Assembly (NCBI GenBank): GCA_900752785.1
Contig: CAADWP010000118.1
Coordinates: 1-17,335, forward strand
DNA: 17,335 bases
Direction: 5' to 3'
Source of the DNA: an uncultured Ruminococcus sp.
GTDB taxonomy: Bacteria; Bacillota; Clostridia; Oscillospirales; Ruminococcaceae
Shown here: piece after piece, positions 9,301-16,118 of the stretch
How positions within the stretch are numbered: position 1 is the stretch's first letter
Layout: each line of letters starts with the position of its first letter
Made by a program: the position numbers and the translations under genes
The notes under the pieces: generated by a model
The model's input: only the letters and a program-made list of their open reading frames with translations
What the model was told of the DNA's origin: nothing
Databases searched by the model: none

Positions 9301-12300
9301 TTTGAGTTCAAGAGTTGGCTTTGTAACGTCCTTTGCAGTCAAAGTTTTTGATGCAGTTCCTTTATTTCCGGCTGCATCAAAAGCGTTTGCAGTAATGATG
9401 TAATCACCGTATTTCAAGCCTGTTATCTTGAATTTACCGTCCTTATCGAGCGTAACAGCCTCGCCGTTTACAAACACATCGAGCTTTGTAACACCGACAT
9501 TGTCAGTCGCATTGACCGTAATAACAGCCGTGCCGTTTTCGTTGTAGCTGCTCTTGTCAAAGGTAATTTTAACTTCCGGGTTTTCCGTATCAGCTTCAAT
9601 TACAGTGATTTTGGCTGACGCTGAAATTGATTTTCCCTTTATAGTTTCACCTTTTGCTTCAAGGATATATTCTGCTTCCTTGTCGGTATCGACCGATACG
9701 ATTCCGTTTTCGGGAATATCAATTTTTTCACCATTCAGCGTATATTCAACCGATTTTATTTTGTGTTCTCCGGTTACTTTAATCTTGAAAAATGCTTCAC
9801 TTCCGATTATAGTTTCATCAGACGATGGCATAATTTCAACCGCAGGCACAATGCTGTCAACGATTATTTCATACTCCTGAACGTCTGATTTTCCTGCCCA
9901 GTCAAAGGCTCTAACAACAACCTTATACGTGCCATCTCTATTTGGCATTGTAAGTGAGAAGTTGCCTTCGTCATCAACATTCACTGCAGTATTCCCATTA
10001 AAAATAACTGAATACCAGGAAATTTCAGTATCATTCAGCTTTTCAATTTTGGTGTCAATTTTTTCGTTTCTGTCAGCATATTTCGGCAGATTAACTTTTA
10101 TTTTCGGAGCGACAGCCTCGTCCTTTTTATCAGGATCTATATCCGCATAACTGTCAGCCGGCTCACATACGATTGTACGCATATTCTGGACTGTTTTTTC
10201 GCCGTCATTTACGGTACAAACAATATCATAACTGCCTGTTTCTGCACAGATTACCGAAGTCATAAGCTTTGAATCATCTGCAAATTTTACATTCGCATCA
10301 TCGCATGACCATTTTATAGAAATATCTGATTTGAGACAGTCGTCTGCAAGATCTGCACGGACATTCAGCGGAACATTCACCTTTGTAACGCTCTTTGAAA
10401 CGATTTCAAGAGTAGGTTCTGCATTTGAAAAATCGGGCATTACTGCATCTTCCGACATTACTGTAATGTCATAAAGCTCCGGAGTTCTGCCGTCTGAGGA
10501 AATTGTCATGTCTACTTCAAGTTTCACATAACGACCTGTCAGACCGGAAATATCCTCATAATTATTTATGGAAACAGGTTCGCTGAAATTTGTTCCGTCA
10601 TCGCTTACAGAAGCACGAACTGTGATAGTTCCGTCCCCGTGACGAACGCCGTTCCAGTAAATATTCTTCCAGTTTACAGCTTCTCTTTCGCTGTCGAAAA
10701 CTACAGACCAGCTTCCGCTTTCTGCATAATTGCTGACAGGGAGAGAAAGGTCATCAGCATACACGATATTCGGCTTGCCGCTGCGGTCGTAATAAACGCA
10801 TGAGGTGTTTTCAATAAGTTCTGAAAAATCACCGTTGTCAGCATTTACATTCAATGGAATATCTATGCTTTTCTGCTCATCAATAGTGATTCTGTCAAAA
10901 TTCCATTCAATCGTAATACTGCTGTCCTCGTTTTCAGTAATTTTTGACGGTTCGGGTGTTATTTTACTTGTATCAACTGAATTTTTATCCTTTATTGTAG
11001 TTCTGAAAGTCGTATTTCGTCCGGCAACATTAAATACTTCCGAAGCAAAATATGACATGATCTTTCCAATATCCTCTGATGACGGTGCATTCTTATAGAT
11101 ACCGTTGCTGTTAATTGCGATATTCTGCATCTGGAGTGTGCCTGAGCCAATCATCATCGCAAAAATTCTGATGTCTTTTTCTCCGGCAGTTTTTGCTGAA
11201 GTAAGTGATTGTGACGTTGAACCATCTTCGCCGTCCGAAAGAAGAATGATAAATTTCTGACGTTCATCACTGCTCATAGAATCAAACATAGCAAGCGCAC
11301 TATCAATTCCTCTATAAATAGATGTTCCGCCACTTGCATAAAGTCTGTCCACTGCATTTCCAAGCAAATTTTTATCAGAAGTAAGTTCCTGTTTTACACT
11401 TGCACCTTCGGTAAAACCTATAACTGCACAGCGGTCATTTTCCTTCATCTGCGAGATAATTTCTTTTGCTGCGGCTTTGGTATTACTCATACGTGTCCCG
11501 CTCATACTTCCTGATTCATCAACAACGATAATCAGATCAACAGCGTTTTCGTTTACATCAGCTTCGCCAAATCCGCTTAATCCGTAACTGATTTTAACAC
11601 TGTCACCATTTCCTGAAACGGCGCTTTTATTTGCGGAACAGGTGACTTTTACGCCTTTTCCGTTTTCAGTATCACCGAATATTTTTTCATATGGAACAGA
11701 TTCTGCATTCTGTTTTTCTGAAAGCACAAGCTGATTGGGAACTGCAAGGCTCAGACCATTCAGTTCGCCTTCGTTGAAATCTTCATCGATAGTGTATGTT
11801 TTTACGATGCTTTTGGGTTCAACCATGTCAAAATTATCGGCTGTTACATTCAGAACGCTCCCGCCGTAATTTATGCTGTCCGCCCATACAAATCCGTTAA
11901 GCGTCGTATCGTTGGTATTAAATTTAACTTGTCCGTTCGGAGCATACATCGCACCGTTAATATTGATCTGCGTACCGTTGATCGTTATATTTCCGTTTCT
12001 CGAATACAGAAAAACTCTGCCTGCGGTGTTGAACGAATCAACGTTATATGTGATATTTCCCTCGGCAATAATATAGCAGTCACCTTCAAATGAGGTACTG
12101 CTGATAACCACATCGCCCGAAACCTTTATTGAGCTGTTTATAACGGTTTTATCCTCTATGTACGCAGGACTTTCTTCGTAATATTCATATGGCTGTGCGT
12201 TGTCGTGAATAATCTCGTCAAAATCGATCTTTTCAACCGATTCGACATTCTCGTTCTGTTCGTTTACCTCGATCTTCCAGCCGCTTGCATTAATGTTTCC

Positions 12301-13029
12301 TACAGCGTCTATTCTTCCGTTTACATACAGCTCCGATCCGCCGTAATTAAACGATGCGCCGCTGTAAATATTTCCGGAAATATTGCTTTTCCAGCCGTAA
12401 AAACTCAGATTTTCAGTTGTGCTGGCAGAAAATAAAGCGTAATTCTTCATGTTGTTTTTTATCTCAACAGGAGAATCCACGCTTTCCCATTCGCATATAA
12501 AACCAAAGTTATCAAGACCGAAAAAAGTATCGTCCTCACACGTTCCGTCAGGTGAAAGATCGTTCCACTGACCAAATCCGGAATCCTTATTTAAAGGATT
12601 AGCTTCACGATATATCATCAAGGAATTTTCTGATTTCAGGTATCTGTCAGGCTGCTGATTTGCCCAATTATGATAGGAAAACTCCTCGTTTGTGATCCAC
12701 TGCCAGTTACCGTCATAATTCAGATCAGACGCACCAAGCCAATATGCGTTCTTCGTACCGATAGCAAGAAGTTCTTCAAGATCAGCTTGTTCTTCCTCAG
12801 ACGTAATTGTTGCAAGATGTCCGCCGAGACTTTCACAATACGCTTCAGCTTCGTTCCAGTCCATAGGCATATCAAAAAGCTGATATCTGTGTCCGTTATA
12901 ACTCGTGATCTCCTGCGATTCATCGTCCTTTGCAAATGCAGAAATCGGCATAACTGCACAGAAATTCACAAGCATTGCCGCACTGAGAACTCCACTGACG
13001 ACTCTCTTCATTTTTTTAGATTTTTTCAT
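3394..13029 (-). CDS. Giant secreted Rhs/YD-repeat polymorphic toxin with lectin, VWA and Ig-like domains and HH-motif nuclease tip
   Basis: I place the start at ATG 13027-13029, behind GGAGG with a 4-nt spacer; this gives 3211 aa and a classic signal peptide (residues 1-33, cut after ISAFA). An upstream ATG at 13065 adds 12 residues without a good ribosome binding site. Domains in order: C-type lectin-like (about 44-182, WLGASD and FICEWE motifs); repetitive beta segment (205-410); VWA (497-690, MIDAS DESGSMSG from D504, then SGGTS and LSDGED); discoidin-like beta segment (770-865); about nine Ig-like domains (870-1670); Gly-rich linker; Rhs entry domain (1793-1835); some 45 YD repeats (about 1985-2960); Rhs core ending DPSGY (D3003). 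The roughly 205-residue tip holds hydrophobic stretches and then NLHHIVAQ (H3120, H3121) with GIPINSDENLV and VHWFMH, resembling AHH/HNH nucleases. No LPXTG is present. It lies directly downstream of agrDB and upstream of its immunity gene. Confidence 0.9.
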   Translation of the reverse strand: MKKSKKMKRVVSGVLSAAMLVNFCAVMPISAFAKDDESQEITSYNGHRYQLFDMPMDWNEAEAYCESLGGHLATITSEEEQADLEELLAIGTKNAYWLGASDLNYDGNWQWITNEEFSYHNWANQQPDRYLKSENSLMIYREANPLNKDSGFGQWNDLSPDGTCEDDTFFGLDNFGFICEWESVDSPVEIKNNMKNYALFSASTTENLSFYGWKSNISGNIYSGASFNYGGSELYVNGRIDAVGNINASGWKIEVNEQNENVESVEKIDFDEIIHDNAQPYEYYEESPAYIEDKTVINSSIKVSGDVVISSTSFEGDCYIIAEGNITYNVDSFNTAGRVFLYSRNGNITINGTQININGAMYAPNGQVKFNTNDTTLNGFVWADSINYGGSVLNVTADNFDMVEPKSIVKTYTIDEDFNEGELNGLSLAVPNQLVLSEKQNAESVPYEKIFGDTENGKGVKVTCSANKSAVSGNGDSVKISYGLSGFGEADVNENAVDLIIVVDESGSMSGTRMSNTKAAAKEIISQMKENDRCAVIGFTEGASVKQELTSDKNLLGNAVDRLYASGGTSIYRGIDSALAMFDSMSSDERQKFIILLSDGEDGSTSQSLTSAKTAGEKDIRIFAMMIGSGTLQMQNIAINSNGIYKNAPSSEDIGKIMSYFASEVFNVAGRNTTFRTTIKDKNSVDTSKITPEPSKITENEDSSITIEWNFDRITIDEQKSIDIPLNVNADNGDFSELIENTSCVYYDRSGKPNIVYADDLSLPVSNYAESGSWSVVFDSEREAVNWKNIYWNGVRHGDGTITVRASVSDDGTNFSEPVSINNYEDISGLTGRYVKLEVDMTISSDGRTPELYDITVMSEDAVMPDFSNAEPTLEIVSKSVTKVNVPLNVRADLADDCLKSDISIKWSCDDANVKFADDSKLMTSVICAETGSYDIVCTVNDGEKTVQNMRTIVCEPADSYADIDPDKKDEAVAPKIKVNLPKYADRNEKIDTKIEKLNDTEISWYSVIFNGNTAVNVDDEGNFSLTMPNRDGTYKVVVRAFDWAGKSDVQEYEIIVDSIVPAVEIMPSSDETIIGSEAFFKIKVTGEHKIKSVEYTLNGEKIDIPENGIVSVDTDKEAEYILEAKGETIKGKSISASAKITVIEADTENPEVKITFDKSSYNENGTAVITVNATDNVGVTKLDVFVNGEAVTLDKDGKFKITGLKYGDYIITANAFDAAGNKGTASKTLTAKDVTKPTLELKADKTEVKVGEKVNISVIAADNNGVVSTELTINNKKVDLSEDNTAVFTPDKEGKYVVKATASDPSGNKITKQLTITAVQPDTIAPTVTLAFDKDTYFEDDDIVISVSATDNVGVTKTILLVDGKEVELDKDGNYTVKKAEFKDYEIIAKAYDAENNEGTATSTVKVNEAKAPEINVTFDKDMYIEGDSLEGLVTALGQREIITLTGKVNGKPLAIEDGIFSLNDLSAGDYTFVFTAEDAKELKSTIEKKITVLKKDDADRRLIASIDGFVLYKTTTLYKVTASDEIDKSTISVTLNGENITLNKDFEYEFKAEKLFENEFVLTAKTKSGETLTVKNTVLVYETDKPIVNVELNKATNIQEHDDIIVTITAEDISGIKKLQVLYDGVEVSLNENNQLLLYDFDARPHAVVIRAWDNFNNCSAKLLSFYLVEIEGSSGGGSVSIGGGEDGEEISLIADIYNPIDEDVITCPTFVFGRADGTDFEKYRLEYQSVAGGDYVLIDEGTKKKNNQSLGEFDPTMLRNGLYNIRLTVWGKSGISISDEILISVEGQMKIGNFSMDFQDMDLSVAGAPITVIRGYDSRDRHISGDFGYGWNISTCGVTITKSCDLSQNWDMVTSGYKYIFSPTRPHIVSVNWGNGKVEKFAMKAESGGLGSIKTASFTFESMDGSKSKLIPTISTKSWWYENGYFFKMDEDWNDIPFNPDTWQLTRADGSKYLINCKNGILAYMDANGNQINFDKDGIKNTDGDAIVINRDSSGRITSIESPTGKTVSYTYDENGDLASVTDISGEVTTFRYEDHYLTEIIDPRGVRVSKNIYDENGRLIKTIDADGNELTYNHDIDGREETITNRNGGITRYVYDHNGNVTSQTDPMGNTVKSTYDKNGNLSSKTDALGNVTNYSYDESGNMLELTDAEGNTVTNAYNSKGFVTSINAMGIDIMSVNYDEKGNTSSTVDALGNEINYSYDSKGNLKSVTDEIGTYMNMTYDSKGNVISATNGAGTTAEFTYDSDGNCLSKTLTYTSEGVSKTVTENYTYDESGNLIKIIDSDGNITATEYNSMGKVAVATDEKGRQTSYDYDDLGNLVKITYADGTSESFTYDREGNNLTATDRLGRTVTMKYDKVGNLLTKTYPNGAVVSYAYDANYNLVSETNTSGGTTKYEYDKIGRNTAIIDALGNRTEFAYNSHSQLESMTDAKGNVHTYIYDDNGNRIKTTYPDGSSVSSAYDARGRVISQKDQHGYTTAYTYDGADRLTSVTDALGNITSYKYDEVGNLIMVTDANGNSTYYTYDDFGRVIRTTNALGKTAEVTYDISGNVLTSTDFAGKLTSYTYDEFDRISSKTTDDGTVTYSYTVDGKLSSVKDSTGTTKYTYDSMDGLKKVVYPNGEYVEYTYDDSCRLTNVKTAYGTTKYEWDKLDRLIRVVDRNGYATVYEYDENGNRSAVRYANGIVVSYKYDEVNRLISEKALDKQGGLVAQYEYTLGAAGERTNVKELDRTVEYTYDALYRLTGEKITAADKTVTEYTYAYDKVSNRILKTENGTKTTYTYNALNQLVKENDTVYKYDDAGNLISTTSSGKSAAYTYNAENKLIRATVQEGNNVSVEEYEYDYAGNRTVKKSENDYTYYLNDVSGSLTQVLAELDSNGNEKCYYTRGIEIISQERSGNISYYLTDGHGSVRQLADSTGAVTDTYIYDAWGNLISSTGTTENSYLYCAEQLDSTTGLYYLRARYMNPTTGTFISMDTYQGSIFEPVSLHKYLYANANPVMYNDPSGYMAQAVVLKMEASHDAWCMAVYAALMSKLVYDVSIYVYKNVINDFILDILECTSFVANFNIASLVSKRFIDDALKQVLIGQFELAVVFMSIRTYIAQKVSKLSQNQKTSKTNLHHIVAQSSYKAVPARAVLLSVGIPINSDENLVRIKDYVHWFMHTSVYYSWVNSLICSSYVFSSSSNNGQLINVRMTLAFIKSTITTIDKSII
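4007..4743 (-). repeat. Direct repeat of the Rhs core, copy A (within full-length rhs)
   Basis: This is the in-gene partner of the copy at 2020-2756. It covers the end of the YD repeats and the conserved core (DGHGSVRQL, GLYYLRARYMNP) to the DPSGY boundary. Part of the adjoining upstream segment (4761-4924) recurs a third time at 479-642. Confidence 0.9.
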
Positions 13030-13048
13030 GTAACCTCCATAACTACAA

Positions 13049-13076
13049 CAGCATATAGCCAACATAAACTATGCTG
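13049..13076 (-). promoter_or_regulatory. Inverted repeat in the rhs leader
   Basis: CAGCATA at 13049-13055 pairs with TATGCTG at 13070-13076 around a 14-nt loop, 11 bp upstream of the rhs ribosome binding site. It could be an operator or an RNA hairpin. I found no convincing promoter between the agrB terminator and the rhs start. Confidence 0.3.
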
Positions 13077-13082
13077 CACCTT

Positions 13083-13144
13083 TAAAATAAAAATCAGTAC
13101 ACATTACTTATGAAACTAAAAACAGAATCGTGAATGCGTACTGA
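13083..13144 (-). terminator. Rho-independent terminator between agrB and rhs
   Basis: Arms 13094-13105 and 13133-13144 form a 12-bp stem with one G-U pair in the minus-strand RNA, a 27-nt loop, and a TTTTTATTTT tail. It starts one base after the agrB stop codon. It separates agrDB from rhs, or acts as a leaky or regulated terminator if rhs is read from the agrD promoter. Confidence 0.7.
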
Positions 13145-13145
13145 C

Positions 13146-13733
13146 TCATATTTGTTTGCTGTTAATTATACTATTTTTTATAAACCCAAAAGCAATCATT
13201 AAAGATAAGATGATCGTTGATACCATAATGCTCTGCACTGCAAAGTGTAATTTAGCAAAATAAAGTATCAATATCGCTATATTTTCTAAACCGAATATGA
13301 TTATAGTTCTTTTTCTGTAAACCTTTTTTTCTAATCGATCTAAAGGTTTATTCCTATCTTCAACAGGTGAAAAAGATAATATAATAATACCGGAAATGCA
13401 ATATAGCAGACAGTAAATGAGTAGCGGAACGCTGAAATACCTCATTGCCAAAAGAACCCCTGCTACAAAGCATGACGAAAATATGTAACACCTGAACGGT
13501 GTACTGAAATGAAATCCGCCTGCAAATATTCTCAAAGGTATAAAAGCTGAAATAAATACTATAGCTTCTTTAACCGATTTTATCAAAAAACCGATCAATA
13601 TAACCGTTGATATATTCAGAAGCGTTATAAATATATGCTGGATTCCGAATTCATATATTTCCCTATCTTCAGAATTAATTGTGTTTAAGCCTATAAGCTT
13701 ATCTGTTATTTTCGCTGAACTGTTACGAAACAT
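13146..13733 (-). CDS. agrB: AgrB, membrane cysteine peptidase processing the AgrD pheromone
   Basis: AgrB is an integral membrane protease that removes the C-terminal tail of AgrD and forms the cyclic thiolactone peptide. This 195-aa protein has the family's usual length and several hydrophobic segments. It carries the signature RIFAGGFHFSTPFRCYIFSS: H75 and C82 match the catalytic His and Cys of characterised AgrB proteins (H77 and C84 in Staphylococcus aureus), with the same spacing. Its ATG overlaps the agrD stop in TGATG, so translation is probably coupled to agrD; no separate strong ribosome binding site is seen. A terminator lies directly after the gene. agrD preceding agrB is the reverse of the usual order. 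Confidence 0.95.
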   Translation of the reverse strand: MFRNSSAKITDKLIGLNTINSEDREIYEFGIQHIFITLLNISTVILIGFLIKSVKEAIVFISAFIPLRIFAGGFHFSTPFRCYIFSSCFVAGVLLAMRYFSVPLLIYCLLYCISGIIILSFSPVEDRNKPLDRLEKKVYRKRTIIIFGLENIAILILYFAKLHFAVQSIMVSTIILSLMIAFGFIKNSIINSKQI

Positions 13734-13876
13734 CAGAACTTGCGAAGTTTCTTGGAATTATCAGGCATTTTTTCCTGATGAGCACAGTAAAAACAAGTTG
13801 AATTAGCTGTTAACGTTGTAACGCATAAAGCAAGCGCTGCAAATAATCCTCCAAACTTAACTACAAATTTTTTCAT
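13733..13876 (-). CDS. agrD: AgrD-like autoinducing peptide precursor
   Basis: This 47-aa ORF starts at ATG 13874-13876 behind a GGGAG ribosome binding site and ends in TGA at 13733-13735, overlapping the agrB start. It has the three AgrD parts: a basic, amphipathic N-terminal leader (MKKFVVKFGGLFAALALCV), a short core (NSTCFYCAHQEKMP) and a charged C-terminal tail (KKLRKF). By analogy with clostridial AgrD peptides having Cys plus four ring residues, the mature thiolactone would be a ring of C28-F-Y-C-A32 with a short tail in front. A second Cys (C31) inside the proposed ring is unusual, and C28 is the better-placed thiolactone donor. The family call is strong from layout and neighbours; ring boundaries are inferred. 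Confidence 0.9.
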   Translation of the reverse strand: MKKFVVKFGGLFAALALCVTTLTANSTCFYCAHQEKMPDNSKKLRKF

Positions 13877-13911
13877 TTTAACACTCCCTTATTTTTATTT
13901 TTGGCAGTTAC

Positions 13912-13940
13912 ATTATATCATTTTTATGGAAAAAGTTTCA
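13912..13940 (-). promoter_or_regulatory. Promoter of agrDB, probably AgrA-activated
   Basis: TATAAT (13912-13917) is a perfect -10 box with a 17-bp spacer to a poor -35 (TGAAAC, 13935-13940). A poor -35 next to an upstream activator site is typical of activated promoters. It predicts a leader of roughly 30 nt before agrD. Confidence 0.7.
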
Positions 13941-13944
13941 TTTG

Positions 13945-13979
13945 TTGCAGTGAAATCCCGTGTTGTTTGCAGTGAAATC
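13945..13979 (-). promoter_or_regulatory. Paired 13-bp direct repeats, likely AgrA (LytTR) binding site
   Basis: GATTTCACTGCAA (minus strand) occurs perfectly twice, at 13967-13979 and 13945-13957, 22 bp apart start to start. Two repeats about two helical turns apart just upstream of the -35 is the known arrangement for LytTR regulators. The nearest repeat ends 4 bp from the -35. Confidence 0.75.
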
Positions 13980-13988
13980 AAAAAAATG

Positions 13989-14036
13989 CCGGCAAAAAGG
14001 TGTCCTGCAATTTTTTTACTTGCAAGACACCTTTTT
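13989..14036 (-). terminator. Rho-independent terminator after agrC
   Basis: Arms 13994-14010 and 14020-14036 pair over 17 positions with one G-U pair in the minus-strand RNA. A T tract follows. It starts 11 bp after the agrC stop and separates agrAC from the agrD promoter. The flanking A and T runs suit termination in both directions, although the plus-strand RNA has a mismatch in the stem. Confidence 0.85.
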
Positions 14037-14046
14037 AATATTTTTA

Positions 14047-15318
14047 TTAAACAAACAAAATTATATCTATCGAAAAGACATTGTCATTATGATTTATTTC
14101 CATATATCCTTCATTTTTCTTTACAGCTTCTTCTATATTTTTTAAGCCGAAACCGTGATTCAATTTATCATGCTTGCTTGATTGGATCTCGCCGTTTTCG
14201 TAGCTTATCTTTGTTTTATGTGTGTTTGTCTCTTTGATGATCAATCTCCCTTGACTATATACCAATTTAAAATAAAGCTTGGAATTTTCGTTATTATCAT
14301 TAAGTGCTTCAACGGCGTTATCAAGTATATTACCCAATATTACAACCAGATCATTTACATCGGCGTCCAATGAAGCCGGAACAGCAATTTCAGTTACGAT
14401 ATTAGTATCAGATAACAGATTCAGCTTGTAATTTATTATGCTGTCCACCACAACATTTCCCGTATTACTGTAAACCTTTTCAATTTCAAGTTTATCAGTA
14501 AGGTTATCAATGAAATCGCTTAATTCATTATACATATTCTTATTGACCAACTCCTTCATAGAAATAAATTTGTTATTGATCTCATGCCGAAATTTTTGCA
14601 GATTTTCATTTGTTTCCTGCATTAAAAGACATTGATTATAATACATCTCTTTTTCTTTGCTAATCAATGCCGCATCTTTTTCTTTAGCGTAACTCTTTGC
14701 TAATGAATTATACAAGAAAAACGTCAGTAAATTTATTAAGAGAATAATTATTGTTGATAAAATAACCTGTATCAGACTTGCATTTCCCGTATCTACAATA
14801 AATATTTTCATGGCAATAGTTGATATTGGAATAAACAATGTTGCTATCCATTGAGTAGCTGTAACTTTATCATTATTTTTCAACGATTTTATGTTGTAAA
14901 AAATCAAGGTTTCTAAGTATGCAATTATTCTCATTATTACTAATCCGGCAGAATTATTATAATGACCGCTATTAAATGCTAAGAAGTTAAAATATCCGGT
15001 CACAGCACAAACTAACACCTCTGTTATAAGCATAAAAATGTAAAAGAAAACAACAACAAACAACCGCTTTCTTATTCCGGATTCATAATTTGAAGCAATA
15101 GCATAAAGAGAAATCAAATTAACTACCATTGCTAAAACCGGAATATCCCAAACAAGATACATTACACTTGATGAAATAAAATACAATATATACGATCCAA
15201 TTATATGCCATTTTGATTTAACAGCTTCATTAAAAAATGATGACATAAATCGATGAATAATAGCAAGTGTAAACAAGTTTGTGATAAGGTAAACTGTGGT
15301 ATACGCATCAAAGACCAT
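14047..15318 (-). CDS. agrC: AgrC-type sensor histidine kinase (GHKL family)
   Basis: AgrC senses the extracellular cyclic peptide and phosphorylates AgrA. This 423-aa protein has about six hydrophobic segments in residues 1-205, then a likely helical linker (KEKDAALISKEKEMYYNQ). The phosphoacceptor box FRHEINNKF has H245 and matches the 'RHDINN' style of AgrC-like kinases. The ATPase domain shows an N box (LGNILDNAVEAL, N330 and N334) and a G box (HGFGLKN, 388-394). ATG 15316-15318 overlaps the end of agrA by 11 bp, so the two are translationally coupled. A terminator follows the stop. Kinase identity is certain; the AgrC assignment comes from the neighbouring agrA, agrD and agrB. Confidence 0.93.
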   Translation of the reverse strand: MVFDAYTTVYLITNLFTLAIIHRFMSSFFNEAVKSKWHIIGSYILYFISSSVMYLVWDIPVLAMVVNLISLYAIASNYESGIRKRLFVVVFFYIFMLITEVLVCAVTGYFNFLAFNSGHYNNSAGLVIMRIIAYLETLIFYNIKSLKNNDKVTATQWIATLFIPISTIAMKIFIVDTGNASLIQVILSTIIILLINLLTFFLYNSLAKSYAKEKDAALISKEKEMYYNQCLLMQETNENLQKFRHEINNKFISMKELVNKNMYNELSDFIDNLTDKLEIEKVYSNTGNVVVDSIINYKLNLLSDTNIVTEIAVPASLDADVNDLVVILGNILDNAVEALNDNNENSKLYFKLVYSQGRLIIKETNTHKTKISYENGEIQSSKHDKLNHGFGLKNIEEAVKKNEGYMEINHNDNVFSIDIILFV

Positions 15319-16039
15319 AAAATTTACCCCCGTTTTCTAATATTACCTGTACTTTAAAAACATCTTCTTTTCTGTTGTCGGCAATTGGTATTTCATCGCT
15401 GTTCGTCATAATAATCTTTTTATTTTGAAAACACTTTACAAATCTATAATTAACCAAATAGCTTCTATGAGGTATAAAGAATCCCTTTCCCTTTAACTGC
15501 TGAGCTATTTTATCAATTGAACCATAAAAGTTTTCTTTTTCATCTCTGCTGATGATTATAGCTTTTCTGTCTTCGCTCCTGAAGTACAGAATTTTGTTAA
15601 CGTCAATGAAATAGTTATCTCTGTTGATCTTATATTTAAAAACATCTCCTTGCTGACCATATATTCGTGTGTATTTTGTAATTACATTCATGATCTTGCT
15701 TAGTGTTGCAGGTTTCTCTATGAAATGTATTGGTCGGAATTCAAATAATAATCTGTCATATCCGTTTTTCCCTGAAATAAATGCAATTTGTGTAGAATCA
15801 TCACACAACTCATCACGAATAAAGTGTCCGACATCAATACCATTGTAATGGTATAATTCTATATCAAGAAATATCAGATCAAACTTTTGATTATTTTTTA
15901 ATTTTGAAATCAGTCCCTCACCTGAATAAAAGATCTCAATTTGCAAATCAATTTTCATTTCTTTCGAACACTGCTGCAATAAACGCTCTATCTGTTCACA
16001 AATTGGTTCTTCATCATCAACAATTGCAATTCTAATCAT
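15308..16039 (-). CDS. agrA: AgrA-type response regulator (REC plus LytTR)
   Basis: This cytoplasmic transcription factor receives phosphate from AgrC and binds paired direct repeats. The receiver domain (about 1-125) has acidic pocket D8-D9, phosphoacceptor D59 (IFLDIEL) and K109 (IEKP). The LytTR DNA-binding domain (about 133-233) carries IPHRSYLVNYRFV and IPIADNRKEDV. I start it at ATG 16037-16039, preceded by GGGGTG at 16046-16051 with 6 nt spacing. An upstream GTG (16048) overlaps that ribosome binding site and is unlikely; the ATG start gives 243 aa. The likely target is the repeat pair at 13945-13979. Confidence 0.93.
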   Translation of the reverse strand: MIRIAIVDDEEPICEQIERLLQQCSKEMKIDLQIEIFYSGEGLISKLKNNQKFDLIFLDIELYHYNGIDVGHFIRDELCDDSTQIAFISGKNGYDRLLFEFRPIHFIEKPATLSKIMNVITKYTRIYGQQGDVFKYKINRDNYFIDVNKILYFRSEDRKAIIISRDEKENFYGSIDKIAQQLKGKGFFIPHRSYLVNYRFVKCFQNKKIIMTNSDEIPIADNRKEDVFKVQVILENGGKFYGL

Positions 16040-16060
16040 ATAAATCACCCCGCTGACATT

Positions 16061-16089
16061 ATGATACCATAACCTGACAAATAAATCAA
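16061..16089 (-). promoter_or_regulatory. Probable promoter of agrAC
   Basis: A TTGATT -35 (16084-16089) and a TATCAT -10 (16061-16066) are separated by 17 bp. This predicts a leader of about 20 nt. No copy of the 13-bp repeats occurs here, so agrAC may be expressed constitutively while agrDB is autoinduced. Confidence 0.5.
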
Positions 16090-16110
16090 TATATACAGCT
16101 AAAAATTTGT

Positions 16111-16118
16111 GGTATAAT
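16111..16118 (+). promoter_or_regulatory. Possible extended -10 promoter toward the integrase
   Basis: TATAAT at 16113-16118 is preceded by TGG, giving an extended -10 (TGnTATAAT). No good -35 is present. It lies about 200 bp upstream of the recombinase start and points toward it. Confidence 0.35.

Noticed and set aside
13030..13065. Upstream ATG that would extend Rhs by 12 residues
   Set aside because: It lacks a ribosome binding site and puts extra residues before a clean signal peptide; ATG 13029 has GGAGG at correct spacing.
16040..16048. GTG start for agrA
   Set aside because: The GTG is part of the GGGGTG ribosome binding site of the ATG at 16039.
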